DNA from: Collinsella sp.
GTDB lineage: Bacteria > Actinomycetota > Coriobacteriia > Coriobacteriales > Coriobacteriaceae
DNA length: 64,000 nucleotides
Direction of reading: 5' to 3'
NCBI GenBank assembly: GCA_019413925.1
Contig: DXMY01000011.1
Location: forward strand, 1-64,000
Under the pieces are notes generated by a model that did not search any database, was not told the DNA's origin, and saw only the letters and a list, made by a program, of their open reading frames with translations. Made by a program: the position numbers and the translations under genes. Each line of letters starts with the position of its first letter. The first letter of the stretch is position 1. Shown piece after piece: positions 23,122-32,088 of the stretch.

Positions 23122-23766
23122 ATGGCTCGCAAAATTACCAAGCGTCAGCAGCAAATTTACGACTTCATCAAGGAATATCAGCAGGAGAAGGGTTATCCGC
23201 CCAGCGTGCGCGAGATGGCTTCTGCCGTGGGCCTTTCCTCCCCCAGCACCGTGCACGCCCATCTCTCTGCCCTTGAAGCGCGCGGGCTACTCAAGCGCGA
23301 TGCCACCAAACCGCGCGCCCTGGAACTCTTTAACGAGGATGGTTCCTCTGTCTCAATTTCTAAATCTGACGAGCCCACCGCACCTCGCGGAACGGTCTCG
23401 CTGCCGCTCGTTGGTCGCGTCGCGGCTGGGATTCCCATTCTGGCCGAGCAGAATATCGAAGACACGTTTACTATCCCGACCGAAATCGCCACTGATCAGG
23501 GTTCCTTTATCCTTGAGGTGCATGGGAGCTCAATGATCAATGTCGGCATCTTCAATGGCGATTACATCATCGTCCGTGAACAAAAAAGTGCCATGAACGG
23601 CGAAATTGTCGTGGCCATGATTGATGGTTCGGCGACCGTCAAGACGTTCTACAAGGAGCAGGGACGTGTGCGCTTGCAGCCCGAGAACGACGCTATGGAG
23701 CCCATCTATGCGACGAACCCCGTTATTTTGGGTAAAGTTGTCGGTTTAATGCGCCGGTTCTCGTAA
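23122..23766 (+). CDS. lexA: SOS repressor LexA
   Basis: LexA represses DNA-damage genes and self-cleaves when RecA filaments form. The 214-residue protein has an N-terminal winged helix (residues 1-70, with PPSVREMASAVGLSSPSTVHAHL) and a C-terminal peptidase domain with the Ala102-Gly103 cleavage site (RVAAGIPI), the catalytic serine in HGSSMI (Ser137) and the lysine in ATVKTF (Lys174). I chose ATG 23122, preceded by AGAGAGG at good distance; an in-frame ATG at 23101 would add seven residues. Three LexA boxes lie immediately upstream, indicating autoregulation. Its stop overlaps the next start by one base. Confidence 0.97.
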   Translation: MARKITKRQQQIYDFIKEYQQEKGYPPSVREMASAVGLSSPSTVHAHLSALEARGLLKRDATKPRALELFNEDGSSVSISKSDEPTAPRGTVSLPLVGRVAAGIPILAEQNIEDTFTIPTEIATDQGSFILEVHGSSMINVGIFNGDYIIVREQKSAMNGEIVVAMIDGSATVKTFYKEQGRVRLQPENDAMEPIYATNPVILGKVVGLMRRFS

Positions 23767-24470
23767 TGCAAAAACGCATCACCATCTTTGATACCGTCCG
23801 CGGGTTTACGATGATTTCTATGGCAGGATTTCACGCTTGCTATGATCTCGCCTACCTGTACGGCTGGGATATGCCCTGGTTTACCCAGTCAGTCTTTCAA
23901 GACATCTGGCGCGCCAGCATCAGCTGGGTATTTTTGTTTATCGCGGGTTGGATGTGCACGCTCTCACGCAACAATGCCAAACGAGCGGCTAAGTACGCTG
24001 CCGCAGCTTTGGTCGTCTGGATCGCAACAACGCTCGTATCGGTCGACGATTCAGTGAACTTTGGCATCATTTATTGCATGGCGGTGTGCACCGCGGTGGT
24101 TGCGTTCACCCGTCCGTTACTCCAAAAATTACCGGGCTCATGGGGCATCGCAGCGTGCCTTGTTCTTTTTGCCCTAACCTGGGGCATTCCAAAGGCGGTC
24201 TACCCACTCCCCTACCTGGCATGGCTTGGATTCCCAGGCCCGGGTTTTGTTTCGGGAGATTACTATCCGCTCATACCGTTTGTCTTTATGTACCTTACCG
24301 GCTTTTTTGCTGCCCAGGCAGCACAAGCATCAAGTCTCGAAGCGCCAGCATGGGCATACGCCAATCCTATCCCGGCGCTCGCAGTCCTGGGTCGGCATGC
24401 CTTACCGTTCTACCTGCTCCATCAGCCAGTCATTCTAGGCGTGCTAGAAATCGTTTATTCCGTACGATAG
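23766..24470 (+). CDS. DUF1624/heparan-glucosaminide acetyltransferase-like membrane protein
   Basis: A 234-residue polytopic protein with about seven helices. The opening RITIFDTVRGFTMISMAGFHACYDL (residues 4-28, a Asp-x-x-Arg-Gly start followed by a conserved His) is characteristic of the DUF1624/HGSNAT-like acyltransferase family, and LGRHALPFYLLHQP near the C-terminus is the other conserved block. Members are small membrane proteins of unknown substrate. It is coupled to lexA by a TAATG overlap, so it is likely cotranscribed and perhaps SOS-responsive. Its 3' end overlaps the converging hflX by 16 bases. Confidence 0.8.
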   Translation: MQKRITIFDTVRGFTMISMAGFHACYDLAYLYGWDMPWFTQSVFQDIWRASISWVFLFIAGWMCTLSRNNAKRAAKYAAAALVVWIATTLVSVDDSVNFGIIYCMAVCTAVVAFTRPLLQKLPGSWGIAACLVLFALTWGIPKAVYPLPYLAWLGFPGPGFVSGDYYPLIPFVFMYLTGFFAAQAAQASSLEAPAWAYANPIPALAVLGRHALPFYLLHQPVILGVLEIVYSVR

Positions 24471-25744
24471 CGCTCGAGCCGCGGTGCAATACGAGCCGGC
24501 AACTTCGCCACAATGCGAACGCCGTCCTCGAGATATTCCTCATGCAGAAGGGTTCCCTGCTCATGCACCAGCGTGATGAGAGCGCCCTCGCGATACGGGA
24601 TATCAGCGGAGAGCAACACATCGGTGGCAGCTGCCTCGCGAGCAATCCGGTCGACGAGATCGTCGAGCCCCTCGCCCGTTTGGGCCGAGAACAGAACGGC
24701 CTCCGGATAGCGACGACGGAAACTCAATCGATCGACGCTATCGAGAAGATCGATTTTATTGAATACGGTCAGCGTTAAACGCTCTCCGGCGCCGATCTCA
24801 TCAAGCACGCGGTCGACAGCCTCCAGCTGCCGCTCATAGTCCTCGTCAGACGCATCTACGACTTTGAGAATTAGATCGGCACCCAAAACCTCGGACAGCG
24901 TCGATTTAAAGGCATCGACCAGACCATGGGGCAGCTTTTGAATAAAGCCGACGGTATCGGTAATCGTCATGCCGCGACCGCCGGGCAGACGATACGAGCG
25001 CGTCGTCGGGTCGAGCGTAGCAAACAGCTTGTCCTGCGAAAGTACCGTAGAGCCGGTCAGACGATTGAGTAACGTCGATTTACCGGCATTGGTATAACCG
25101 GCTAACGCGACGCGAAACGCCGGGGACTCAATGCGACTCTTGGATTGAACATCGCGACGCTGTTCAACCAGCTTGAGCTCACGACGAAGCGCAGCGATCT
25201 TATTACGAATGAGGCGACGGTCGACCTCGAGCTGACTTTCGCCCTGACCAAAACGTGAGCCGATGCCGCCGCGCGTCTGCTCCTTAGCGAGATGGCTCCA
25301 CATGCCACGCAGGCGAGGCAACAAATATTGAAGCTGTGCCAGCTGTACCTGCAGGCGTCCCTCACGCGTCTGAGCATGCAGGCCAAAGATATCCAGGATC
25401 AGTGCAGTACGATCGATAATCTTTACCGGCTCGCCCACGGCTTTCTCCAAATAGGATTGCTGCGAGGGGGTCAGGTCGTCGTCAAAAATAACGACATCGG
25501 CATCCATGCGATGCACCAGGCCGCACAGCTCTTCAACCTTACCGGAACCGATAAACGATTTAGGATACGGCTTTACCAAACGCTGCGACAAGCGTGCCAC
25601 GCACTGGGCACCAGCTGTGTGGGCAAGACGCTCCAGCTCATCAAGCGAGCGATCGAGCGGCCATGCATTGTCGCGCCACTCAACACCAACTAAAATGGCA
25701 CGCTCGGGCTCGGGTGCCGTGGGAACAAGGGGGAAACGGGGCAT
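24455..25744 (-). CDS. hflX: Ribosome-rescue GTPase HflX
   Basis: HflX binds the 50S subunit and splits stalled ribosomes under stress. The 429-residue protein has the N-terminal HflX domain (FIGSGKVEEL, VIFDDDLTPSQ, DRTALILDIF, EGRLQVQLAQLQYLLPRL), a linker with GGIGSRFGQGESQLE, and the G domain from about residue 210 with G1 GYTNAGKST, G3 DTVGF, G4 NKID and a C-terminal domain. It starts with a one-base overlap (TAATG) after miaA, the usual miaA-hflX neighbourhood. Confidence 0.95.
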   Translation of the reverse strand: MPRFPLVPTAPEPERAILVGVEWRDNAWPLDRSLDELERLAHTAGAQCVARLSQRLVKPYPKSFIGSGKVEELCGLVHRMDADVVIFDDDLTPSQQSYLEKAVGEPVKIIDRTALILDIFGLHAQTREGRLQVQLAQLQYLLPRLRGMWSHLAKEQTRGGIGSRFGQGESQLEVDRRLIRNKIAALRRELKLVEQRRDVQSKSRIESPAFRVALAGYTNAGKSTLLNRLTGSTVLSQDKLFATLDPTTRSYRLPGGRGMTITDTVGFIQKLPHGLVDAFKSTLSEVLGADLILKVVDASDEDYERQLEAVDRVLDEIGAGERLTLTVFNKIDLLDSVDRLSFRRRYPEAVLFSAQTGEGLDDLVDRIAREAAATDVLLSADIPYREGALITLVHEQGTLLHEEYLEDGVRIVAKLPARIAPRLERYRTE

Positions 25745-26682
25745 TAGGCAGCCTCAATACGATGCAGGATATCCTCAACGACCTCATCGATCGTACATTC
25801 ATCCATATCAAACCACACGATACGGTCATCGCGCTTAAACCACGAAAGCTGACGCTTGGCATAACGACGCGAACGCATCTTAATGAGTTCGCGAGCCTCA
25901 TCCATGCTCATCACGCCATTGAAAGCATCAATGATCTCTTTATAGCCAATTGCCTGCATCGACGTCAGGGCATCTCCCAGCCCCTGGCCCATAAGACCGC
26001 GGACCTCATCGACAAGACCCTGCTCAAACATCAGATCGACGCGCTGGTTAATGCGCTCGTAGAGCACCTCGCGATTACGCGTCAGACCAAACCATAGGGC
26101 ATGATAATGCTCGTGCGGAACACTAAACTGCGACTTTTGCTGCGCATAGGAGACGCCATCATCATGCATCTCGAGCGCACGAATCACACGGCGCACGTTA
26201 TGGGGATGAATAACAGCAGCCGATTCTGGATCGCGCTCGGCAAGCAGGGCATGCAGTTCTTCCTCGCCAATACGCTCGGCAAGCTCCTGATAGGCCGCAC
26301 GGCGATCGTCCTCAAGTTCACCCGAGGGAAAGTCCATCTCATCAAGGGCAGCCTTGAGATACAGCCCCGTACCTCCGCAAAAAACCGGCAGGCAACCCGA
26401 ACCAAGGAGACGTTCAACATGCGCGCGAGCGTCAGCCTGATAAAGCGCAGCAGAATATGCTACACCCGGCTCTACAATGTCGACGAGACGCAGCGGCGCC
26501 GTACACTCATCGGGCACCATCTTTGCGGTACCGATGTCCATGCCGCGATAGATTTGCATCGCATCGCACGACAGCACTTCGGACGAAAGACGAGCTGCCA
26601 AACGGTCGGCAACATCACTCTTACCAACCGCCGTCGGACCGACGATCGCAACGGCGGAAAGGCCTGCCCCGGGAGAAACCAT
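25744..26682 (-). CDS. miaA: tRNA dimethylallyltransferase
   Basis: MiaA prenylates adenosine 37 of tRNAs that read UNN codons, the substrate for MiaB encoded just upstream. The 312-residue protein has the P-loop GPTAVGKSD (residues 15-23), the DAMQIYRGMDIGTAK block, the CGGTGLYLKA substrate region, HPHNVRRVIRALE and a C-terminal QAIGYKE with RRYAKRQLSWF. Length is normal. It overlaps the miaB stop and the hflX start by one base each (TAATG), so the three are translationally coupled. Confidence 0.96.
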   Translation of the reverse strand: MVSPGAGLSAVAIVGPTAVGKSDVADRLAARLSSEVLSCDAMQIYRGMDIGTAKMVPDECTAPLRLVDIVEPGVAYSAALYQADARAHVERLLGSGCLPVFCGGTGLYLKAALDEMDFPSGELEDDRRAAYQELAERIGEEELHALLAERDPESAAVIHPHNVRRVIRALEMHDDGVSYAQQKSQFSVPHEHYHALWFGLTRNREVLYERINQRVDLMFEQGLVDEVRGLMGQGLGDALTSMQAIGYKEIIDAFNGVMSMDEARELIKMRSRRYAKRQLSWFKRDDRIVWFDMDECTIDEVVEDILHRIEAA

Positions 26683-28058
26683 TAGCGCGGCTCGCCCATA
26701 ACGGAACCGGACAAATACCAGGTCTTGGCAACGTCAACGTTAACATCAACGATCTTGCCAACAAGCTGATCGATGCTGTAACCCTCGGGGATAGGCGCAT
26801 GCACGGTCTGATTCTTGGGACTCTTGCCCAGCAGGACCGCATCGTTCTTTTTACTCGTTCCCTCAATGAGCGCGGGAACCACAGTATGAAGCTCACCCTG
26901 GTTATACTCGTGTGCCGTGGTCTCGATAACCTTAACCAGGCGATTGAAACGCTCGAGAATAACCTCATGCGGCGTAGGATCGTCAATCTCGGCGGCCGGG
27001 GTACCGGCGCGCTTGGAATAGATGAAGGTATAGGCCTGAGCATAGCGGACCGTCTCGGCAAGTGAGAGCGTCTGCTCAAAGTCTTCTTCAGTCTCGCCCG
27101 GGAAGCCAACGATAATGTCGGTCGAGAGCGCGATATCGGGCATGCGGTTGCGAATGCGATCGACCAGGCCCAGATAGTCCTCGCGTGTATAACGGCGATT
27201 CATCTCTTTGAGGATCCGCGTCGAACCTGACTGGACGGCCAGGTGCAGTTGCGGCATTACGGCAGGTGTCTCGGCCATGGCGTCGATGGTCTCGGGCAGC
27301 AGGTCCTTAGGATGCGAAGACGTAAAGAAGATGCGCTCCACGCCCGTATCGCCCACGGCACGCAGCAAATCGGCAAAACGCGGCTTGCCAAACAGATCGC
27401 GACCATATGAGTTAACGTTTTGGCCCAGCAGCGTAATCTCACGCACGCCCTGGCGCACCAGACCGGTCACCTCGTCGACAATTTCCTCGAAGGGGCGGCT
27501 CTTTTCGCGACCGCGTACGTACGGCACGATGCAATAGGTGCAGAAATTATTGCAGCCTGTCATGATGGGCACCCAGGCGTGATACTGGGTCTCGCGATGC
27601 CACGGCATGCTCATGGCGTCCGTATCCTCATGCTCATTGGTGCGGATATGACGCTTACCATCAAGGAACGCCTCGGCAATGAGCTCGGCCACATGTGCAA
27701 TGGAATGCGTGCCAAAGATGACATTGACGTTATCAACGTTGGTGAGCAGGCCCTCGCCATCGCGCTGCGCGATGCAACCGCCAACGGCAACCACGCGCTT
27801 GCCCGAAGGCGAAGGCGGCAGGCTTTTGCAGGAATTGCACTGACCGTACAGGCGAGTATCGGCGGCCTCGCGCACGCAGCACGTCATGAAGACAACGATA
27901 TCGGCATGCGCGGGATCGAGCGCCATGAGGCAGCCATACGAATCAAGCAGACCGCTCACACGCTCGGAGTCGTGCTGATTCATCTGGCAGCCAAAGGTGC
28001 GGATAAAGTAGGTTTTACCGGCAAGAATATCGCGTACGGAACGCTGGTCCATGTGCAT
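26682..28058 (-). CDS. miaB: tRNA-2-methylthio-N6-dimethylallyladenosine synthase MiaB
   Basis: MiaB is a radical-SAM methylthiotransferase that adds a methylthio group to i6A37. The 458-residue protein has the N-terminal UPF0004 domain with three cluster cysteines (TFGCQMNQHDSE, MTCCVRE, VGGCIAQRD), the radical-SAM Cx3Cx2C in GCNNFCTYCIVP with VRGRE after it, and a C-terminal TRAM domain. Start is uncertain among closely spaced ATGs: I use 28058, with AGGA just upstream; 28052 (MDQRS) is equally plausible and 28085 less so. It is one of three methylthiotransferases in this window. Confidence 0.93.
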   Translation of the reverse strand: MHMDQRSVRDILAGKTYFIRTFGCQMNQHDSERVSGLLDSYGCLMALDPAHADIVVFMTCCVREAADTRLYGQCNSCKSLPPSPSGKRVVAVGGCIAQRDGEGLLTNVDNVNVIFGTHSIAHVAELIAEAFLDGKRHIRTNEHEDTDAMSMPWHRETQYHAWVPIMTGCNNFCTYCIVPYVRGREKSRPFEEIVDEVTGLVRQGVREITLLGQNVNSYGRDLFGKPRFADLLRAVGDTGVERIFFTSSHPKDLLPETIDAMAETPAVMPQLHLAVQSGSTRILKEMNRRYTREDYLGLVDRIRNRMPDIALSTDIIVGFPGETEEDFEQTLSLAETVRYAQAYTFIYSKRAGTPAAEIDDPTPHEVILERFNRLVKVIETTAHEYNQGELHTVVPALIEGTSKKNDAVLLGKSPKNQTVHAPIPEGYSIDQLVGKIVDVNVDVAKTWYLSGSVMGEPR

Positions 28059-28097
28059 AAGTCCTAACGATGGGGAGCGAAACAAGGCAAGCAGAAG

Positions 28098-28415
28098 CTA
28101 TGCCACAGGCTTAACATCATCCATGACGACGTTATCCATAGCAGCTCGATTGATCTGGTGAACGTAGATAGAAAGGCGGATGGCCGTGCGCGACTCCCCG
28201 TTAATGAGGATGTCGGAGAACACGGGCGCGCAGGAAATATCAAAACCGGTTGGAATCAAAAAACCGCGCGCGATAGCAACGGCCTTAATAGCCTGGTTGA
28301 CGGCACCGGCGCCGACACACTGGATGTTGACGGGTACACCATCCTTGACCATGCCGGCGATGGCGCCGGCAACGGACGCGGGCGATGATTTGCTTGATAC
28401 CTTCAGGCAATCCAT
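28098..28415 (-). CDS. spoVS: SpoVS-family (Alba-like) protein
   Basis: A 105-residue member of the SpoVS family. It begins DCLKVSSKSSPASVAGAIAG and has the core VQCVGAGAVNQAIKAVAIA-type stretch and FSDILINGESRTAIRLS seen in homologues, plus a C-terminal tail of about 18 residues not found in the usual 86-residue form. SpoVS affects sporulation and septation in Bacillus, and relatives have an Alba-like nucleic-acid-binding fold. In this lineage no sporulation is expected, so a general nucleic-acid role is likely. ATG 28415 is preceded by AGGAG. It sits between rny/GHKL ATPase and miaB, the same order as in Bacillus. Confidence 0.9.
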   Translation of the reverse strand: MDCLKVSSKSSPASVAGAIAGMVKDGVPVNIQCVGAGAVNQAIKAVAIARGFLIPTGFDISCAPVFSDILINGESRTAIRLSIYVHQINRAAMDNVVMDDVKPVA

Positions 28416-28489
28416 GAAGAAACTCCTGCATTTAAAAGTACGTTTTAACTGCAATAACTGTATCGTACCGAGTGGACTCGGTAAAGGCA

Positions 28490-29575
28490 CTATTCCTCTT
28501 TGGCAAGATCAAAGGTCACGGTGATTCGATCACGCGAAACACGGATCTTTGGGTCGCCGCAAAGGTTGAGATAGTACCGGGTGGCAAGGTCATTAAAGTC
28601 GCGTTCCACAGCGCGCGAAAACTGTGCCATGTCATCCTTGGCAATACGTAGCCCGCGACGATCCTTCGCGAGATCGACAGGAGCCGGCGCATGCGAGGAC
28701 GAATCACGCTCGCGCAGCAGACGCGCGGTCACACCGCGAACGGGCTTAATCTGCCCTGCCAAAATGCGATGGGCCGTGCGCTCGGACATCTCAAGACCCA
28801 AACCCGAACAAATACGGATAAAGTCCTCGGCATCAGAAGCAAGGCCTAAACGATCGACAACCGGAAGCTCGCTCTCGTCATCAATGAACAGGAGACGAGA
28901 CGTATCGAGCCGACTTGACGCTTGAGCATAAAGGGTCGCGGCAATCTCAGACGGAGAACCGAGATAGACATCGCAACCACGCAACTCCTCGAGCGCAAAC
29001 TCACAAGCAGCGCGAATAATATTATGTGGACCGCGAGCGCAGACATAACGTCCGTCCTCATCCTTGACGGCCTGGGGCCAGCTGGACTGATCGGCACGCT
29101 CACTGAGGCGGTCGGCCGCAACGCTCACCTTGAAGGCTGAACCAAGATCGACGCCGGACGTGACCACACGGGCCTCGTCGGTGTTCTGCTTAATCGAAAA
29201 CAATGCCATGCCACGACCGTGAACGCCCCAACGGTCCATCTTCATGCTCTCGAGCTTGGAGGTAACGCGGGCATCAAAGATTCGCTCTTGCATATCCTGC
29301 GGAACGCCAGAACCGTTATCCAGAAAGACAAGCGTGCGGACGCCATCTTCCTTGGTCGTGGCGAGATAGACCTTGTCGGCGCCGGCATCGCGAGCATTAC
29401 GGAGCATTTCGATGACGATGTCCTCGACATGCTGAATGTCGTGCTTAGCCTGGCGCCGCTCGGCCTCCGAAACGCGGAGGCGGACATACCCCTCGCCAAG
29501 GTTCTCCTCGACGCGAAGGTTGCCCTCCCCCGACATCGACGCGATAAATGAGATGAGCTCGTTCGCGTCGCACAT
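28490..29575 (-). CDS. GHKL-type ATP-binding protein downstream of RNase Y
   Basis: The 361-residue protein carries a GHKL ATP-binding domain at the N-terminus: N box VIEMLRNARDAGA (Glu56, Asn60), G1 box FLDNGSGVP (residues 84-92) and G2 box WGVHGRGMALFSI (116-128). There is no histidine-phosphotransfer helix, MutL, HSP90 or gyrase domain; the C-terminal 200 residues are unlike anything I recognise and end in an RISRDRITVTF-like stretch (KIRVSRDRITVTFDL). It starts one base after the rny stop (TAACATG) and takes the place occupied by ymdB in Bacillus. A role in RNA metabolism is suggested only by context. Confidence 0.8.
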   Translation of the reverse strand: MCDANELISFIASMSGEGNLRVEENLGEGYVRLRVSEAERRQAKHDIQHVEDIVIEMLRNARDAGADKVYLATTKEDGVRTLVFLDNGSGVPQDMQERIFDARVTSKLESMKMDRWGVHGRGMALFSIKQNTDEARVVTSGVDLGSAFKVSVAADRLSERADQSSWPQAVKDEDGRYVCARGPHNIIRAACEFALEELRGCDVYLGSPSEIAATLYAQASSRLDTSRLLFIDDESELPVVDRLGLASDAEDFIRICSGLGLEMSERTAHRILAGQIKPVRGVTARLLRERDSSSHAPAPVDLAKDRRGLRIAKDDMAQFSRAVERDFNDLATRYYLNLCGDPKIRVSRDRITVTFDLAKEE

Positions 29576-29576
29576 G

Positions 29577-31127
29577 TTATTTAGCGATATCGACAGCGCG
29601 GCTCTCGCGAATCACGACGACGCGCACCTGACCGGGATACTCCATCTCTTCCTCGATCTGATGGGCGATATCGTGAGCCAGGACCGTGGACTGGGCATCG
29701 GAGATCTTGTCCGGCTGGACCATGACGTGGACCTCGCGACCGGCCTGCATGGCATAGGTACGTTCGACGCCGTCATGGGAGTTGGCGATCTCCTCGAGCT
29801 TCTCAAGACGCTTGATGTAGTTCTCGGCAGACTCGCGACGGGCACCGGGGCGAGAGGCAGAGACAGCATCGGCGGCCTGCACCAGGACATCGAGCACCGT
29901 GTTGGGGTCGACATCGGCATGGTGAGCCTCAATAGCGTGGACGATAACGGGCTTCTCGCCATAACGGCGGGCAAGCTCGGCGCCGATGACGGCATGCGGG
30001 CCCTCGACGTCGTGGTCGATTGCCTTGCCCAGGTCATGAAGCAGGCCGGCGCGCTTGGCGGTCACAACGTCCAGGCCAAGCTCGGAAGCCATCACGCCGC
30101 ACAGATCAGAGACCTCGAGGGAATGCTGAAGCACGTTCTGACCAAACGAGGTACGGTAGCGCAGGGCACCAAGGGTCTTGACGATCTCGGGGTGCAGATC
30201 GTGGATGCCGGTATCGAAGGCAGCCTGCTCGCCAGCCTCGCGCACGCGCTGCTGAACCAGGTCGGCGGCCTTGTGATACATCTCCTCGATACGGGCAGGG
30301 TGAATGCGGCCGTCGGCGATGAGGTTCTCGAGGGCGACACGGGCGGTCTCACGACGGACCGGGTCGAAGCTCGAAAGAACGACGGTCTCGGGCGTGTCGT
30401 CGATCACGAGGTTGACGCCGGAAACCTGCTCGAAGGTCCGGATGTTGCGACCCTCGCGACCGATGATACGGCCCTTGAGGTCATCAGAGGGAATGTGCAC
30501 GGAGGTAACGGTGACCTCGGCAGTGTGATCGGCAGCGCAGCGCTGAATCGCCAGAGACAGAATCTCCTGGGCGGTCTTGTGGCACTCGGCGCGAACCCGC
30601 TGCTCGGACTCGCGAATGATCGTGGCGGCCTCGTGGGTGACCTCGCCGCGAACCTTATCGAGGAGCTCCTTGTGGGCGTCCTCGCGGGTAAGGTCGGCGA
30701 TACGCTCGAGCTCGGAGGTCTGCTTTGCGCAGAGCTCCTCGAGCTCACGGGAGCGCTTCTCGACCTGACCGGCCTGGCTGGACAGCTGATGCTCGCGCTT
30801 GTCGAGAGCGTCGTTGCGGCGATCGAGGGATTCCTCGCGCTGCATCACGCGGTTCTCGAGCGTACGAATCTCGTTCTTACGCTGCTTGTCCTCGGCCTCA
30901 GCGGCCTGCTTGTTCTTGATGATCTCCTCTTTAGCCTCGAGCAGAGCCTCTTTTTTGAGGGTCTCGGCCTGACGCTTAGCATCACCGATCAGGGACTCAG
31001 CCTGTGCGTGTGCCGACTGGATTTTTTCGTCGGCCTCGTGAAGACTACCCTGCTTGGCGGTGCGCATGTAGGCAATGGCGGCGATGGCACCCAAAACGAT
31101 GCCAACGAGCGCTGCGATGATAGGCAT
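29577..31127 (-). CDS. rny: Ribonuclease Y
   Basis: RNase Y is a membrane-anchored endonuclease that starts mRNA decay. The 516-residue protein has one N-terminal membrane helix (residues about 3-20), a long charged coiled coil (about 25-180), a KH domain with [17 protein letters not shown], and an HD domain with [10 protein letters not shown] and [12 protein letters not shown] that form the metal site. I prefer the ATG at 31127, five bases after GGAG; a GTG two codons upstream directly abuts the ribosome site. With RNase J and PNPase also in the window, this bacterium has the Firmicutes-type decay set. A GC-rich leader hairpin lies upstream. Confidence 0.96.
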   Translation of the reverse strand: MPIIAALVGIVLGAIAAIAYMRTAKQGSLHEADEKIQSAHAQAESLIGDAKRQAETLKKEALLEAKEEIIKNKQAAEAEDKQRKNEIRTLENRVMQREESLDRRNDALDKREHQLSSQAGQVEKRSRELEELCAKQTSELERIADLTREDAHKELLDKVRGEVTHEAATIIRESEQRVRAECHKTAQEILSLAIQRCAADHTAEVTVTSVHIPSDDLKGRIIGREGRNIRTFEQVSGVNLVIDDTPETVVLSSFDPVRRETARVALENLIADGRIHPARIEEMYHKAADLVQQRVREAGEQAAFDTGIHDLHPEIVKTLGALRYRTSFGQNVLQHSLEVSDLCGVMASELGLDVVTAKRAGLLHDLGKAIDHDVEGPHAVIGAELARRYGEKPVIVHAIEAHHADVDPNTVLDVLVQAADAVSASRPGARRESAENYIKRLEKLEEIANSHDGVERTYAMQAGREVHVMVQPDKISDAQSTVLAHDIAHQIEEEMEYPGQVRVVVIRESRAVDIAK

Positions 31128-31162
31128 GCTCACTCCTTTTTATGGATTCGTTACACAACAAA

Positions 31163-31188
31163 GCGAACCGTCCTTACGAACGGCTCGC
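31163..31188 (-). terminator. Hairpin upstream of rny (terminator or leader structure)
   Basis: GCGAACCGT and ACGGCTCGC form a 9-bp stem with one G-T pair around an 8-base loop; on the minus strand it is followed by TTTGTTGTG. It could end the recA-recX transcript, or be a leader element of rny 36 bases before the start codon. Confidence 0.4.
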
Positions 31189-31384
31189 GACATTTGAGTA
31201 ATATGGGCGCAGCTTATGCGGGTCGGATACAGATAAACATATAAACAAACTCATCACAGATGAGCACATATCACAAAGCAAATGACAGTGTTTATCGTAC
31301 GTTGAACCACAACAACTGTCAAATAAATGGCCCCAGCACGGCGGCTAAAACGCGGTGAACGGCAGGGCCACAAAACGCATACGC

Positions 31385-32077
31385 CTAAACCGCACATTCC
31401 TCACGTTCGGCATCGAGACGTGCCTTAACGGCATCGGCGGCGATGTGATACGAGAAGCCCTTGCCCATCAAAAACCGAACCAGTTTTTCGAATCCGCGCG
31501 TCTCTGGAACACGCCGCTTGGCGAGCAGGGCTGACGCACGCGCCAAATCGTCTTCGACGGCAAAATAATCCTCGGGATAACCGGGAATGTCATCGAGCAC
31601 GACATGACGGCGCTTGAGCTCGGTCTCGATTTTACGCTGTCCCCAACCGCGCCGCTTGCGTTCCTCGATAAAGTACGAGCAAAAGCGGTTCTCGTCTAAA
31701 AAGCGATACTCGGTGGCGCGCTCGACGGCGAAATCGATCGCGGGCTGGCGAAAGCCGTAGCGTGCCAACTTGTCACGGACCTCACCCGTCGCATGGTCGC
31801 GTCGCGATAGCATCTCGGTCACCATGGTAAGTGCACATTTACGCTCGATGAGCTGCACCGCTTCACGAAAGTTATCCCAATCACAGGGAAGATCGGGGCG
31901 ATTTTTGACATACAGGCGCGCGACCCGCACGGGAATCCAAATGGACCGCTCAAAACCGCCCTCAAGCTCACAATCGATCTGTGCGCAAGGCTTTTTGGAC
32001 GCATACCCGCTCGAGAACGAGGAGGCCGCCTTCTTATCGGGAAAGACGACCGTGGCCTCGGTCACCGTATACGACAT
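31385..32077 (-). CDS. recX: Regulatory protein RecX
   Basis: RecX binds RecA filaments and limits recombinase activity. The 230-residue protein has the three-helix repeats of the family: ALTMVTEMLSRRDHATGEVRDKLARYGF, then FLDENRFCSYFIEERKRRGWGQRKIETELKRR, and a C-terminal GFEKLVRFLMGKGFSYHIAADAVK. An N-terminal extension of about 75 residues precedes the first repeat. It starts 11 bases after the recA stop, the usual recA-recX pair, and should share recA's LexA-controlled promoter. Confidence 0.93.
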   Translation of the reverse strand: MSYTVTEATVVFPDKKAASSFSSGYASKKPCAQIDCELEGGFERSIWIPVRVARLYVKNRPDLPCDWDNFREAVQLIERKCALTMVTEMLSRRDHATGEVRDKLARYGFRQPAIDFAVERATEYRFLDENRFCSYFIEERKRRGWGQRKIETELKRRHVVLDDIPGYPEDYFAVEDDLARASALLAKRRVPETRGFEKLVRFLMGKGFSYHIAADAVKARLDAEREECAV

Positions 32078-32088
32078 GAGCGTAACCG

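Noticed and set aside
29436..31244. A 600-residue plus-strand open frame opposite rny
   Set aside because: Mirror of the RNase Y coding sequence with no recognisable domain; rny has complete domain evidence.
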